DNA from: Smithellaceae bacterium
GTDB lineage: Bacteria > Desulfobacterota > Syntrophia > Syntrophales > Smithellaceae
DNA: 13,610 bases
Direction of reading: 5' to 3'
NCBI GenBank assembly: GCA_028704195.1
Contig: JAQVLL010000013.1
Location: forward strand, 1,369-14,978
Position 1 is the stretch's first letter. Every line of letters starts with the position of its first letter. Shown piece after piece: positions 13,347 through 13,610 of the stretch. A model generated the notes under the pieces. It did no database searches. It had not been told where the DNA came from and saw nothing but the letters and a program-made list of their open reading frames with translations. The position numbers were made by a program, and so were the translations under genes.

Positions 13347-13492
13347 ATTCATTGATTTGCGGATGGCGGATGATGGAGGGGACAAAAATCGCCCACAATC
13401 GATTTCGGGGCCTAAATGCCGTAATCAGGCGGGGAGTTTTATTGACAACGTTTATAAACATGTTTTTGGGCGAAATTCGGGGGATATTTTAA
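13340..13492 (+). CDS. Possible 50-aa protein bridging terminase and portal
   Basis: A short ORF that exactly fills the gap between the two packaging genes. Its ATG at 13340 overlaps the terminase stop at 13344-13346, and its TAA at 13490-13492 shares one base with the portal ATG (TAATG). GGGGGCGG at 13331-13338 sits close upstream. The product (MVNSLICGWRMMEGTK at the start, NAVIRRGVLLTTFINMF in the middle) is basic and moderately hydrophobic. Such perfect stop/start overlap at both ends is typical of real genes here, but chance openness over 50 codons is possible. I recognise no family. Confidence 0.5.
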   Translation: MVNSLICGWRMMEGTKIAHNRFRGLNAVIRRGVLLTTFINMFLGEIRGIF

Positions 13493-13610
13493 TGCTGCTG
13501 GACCAGTTTGGGCGACAGATCAAGTCCAATAAGCCGATTTTGGAGGAAGTGGCCATTCAGGGCGTCCGTGACCGGTATGATTCCTACCCGTCCCAGGGGC
13601 TCACCCCCCA
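13492..13610 (+). CDS. Portal protein, Mu gp29/DUF935-like, 3' end outside window
   Basis: Only the first 39 complete codons are visible. The sequence MLLDQFGRQIKSNKPILEE followed by VAIQGVRDRYDSYPSQGLTP matches the characteristic start of DUF935 (Mu gp29-like) portal proteins, which begin with LLDQFGRP(I/V) and then a PSxGLTP segment. The portal is the dodecameric ring through which the terminase packages DNA. The ATG has CGGGGGA at 13478-13484 and shares one base with the stop of the short ORF before it. Position directly after the large terminase matches Mu order. The gene is cut off by the window end. Confidence 0.88.
   Translation, partial: MLLDQFGRQIKSNKPILEEVAIQGVRDRYDSYPSQGLTP

Noticed and set aside
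13249..13461. 70-codon minus-strand ORF over the terminase/portal gap
   Set aside because: It overlaps the terminase end on the opposite strand and has no start signal; the plus-strand 50-codon ORF fits the junctions much better.
1..13610. CRISPR array, tRNA or rRNA genes
   Set aside because: I saw no regularly spaced repeats, cloverleaf-like sequences or rRNA-like segments on reading the window; genes occupy nearly all of it.

Overview
The window is the left-to-centre part of a Mu-like transposable prophage or phage. All convincing genes read rightward and are packed tightly, with many ATGA, TAATG and TGATG stop/start overlaps and strong GGAGG-type ribosome binding sites. Gene order follows the classical Mu plan: early regulators, transposase A, target-selection ATPase B, a small membrane protein, host-nuclease inhibitor Gam, a block of small accessory genes, GemA (gp16), a Mor/C activator, lysis genes, small terminase (gp27 type), large terminase (gp28 type), and the first codons of a portal (gp29/DUF935 type). 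Repressor, phage ends, and head and tail genes lie outside the window. GC content is moderate, the Shine-Dalgarno signals are strong, and small Cys-rich proteins are common. My inference is a Gram-negative host, most likely a deltaproteobacterium (Desulfobacterota/Syntrophales-like). This rests on impression only, because no host gene is present. The outer-membrane-type lipoprotein and the T7-lysozyme-like amidase also suit a Gram-negative host.

Layout. 1-1664: three early genes (a partial DNA-binding-type protein, a winged-helix-like protein, and an HTH plus coiled-coil protein). 1667-1698: a palindromic REP-like hairpin. 1718-4811: the transposition pair A and B. 4828-7797: a small membrane protein, Gam, and an accessory block of membrane, Cys-rich, DUF3850/ASCH-like and HTH proteins. 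7800-8726: GemA, a tiny membrane peptide and the Mor-family activator. 8727-8901: the largest gene-free stretch, with GC-rich nested dyads, probably the control region for the downstream genes. 8902-11320: lysis and envelope block (amidase, Cys-rich protein, YiiX-like papain-fold hydrolase, lipoprotein, TraR/DksA-like zinc finger, membrane/coiled-coil protein, coiled-coil protein). 11324-13610: packaging genes.

How it works together (known for Mu, inferred here): A and B perform replicative transposition, Gam shields DNA ends, and GemA modulates host functions. The Mor-like protein switches on lysis and morphogenesis, and the terminase pair packages DNA through the portal. I saw no tRNA, rRNA, CRISPR array or insertion sequence separate from the phage. 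The parts least explained by known Mu biology are the early 333-residue protein, the accessory block, an in-frame two-domain ORF with an internal start at 7510, and a 50-codon ORF that exactly bridges terminase and portal.
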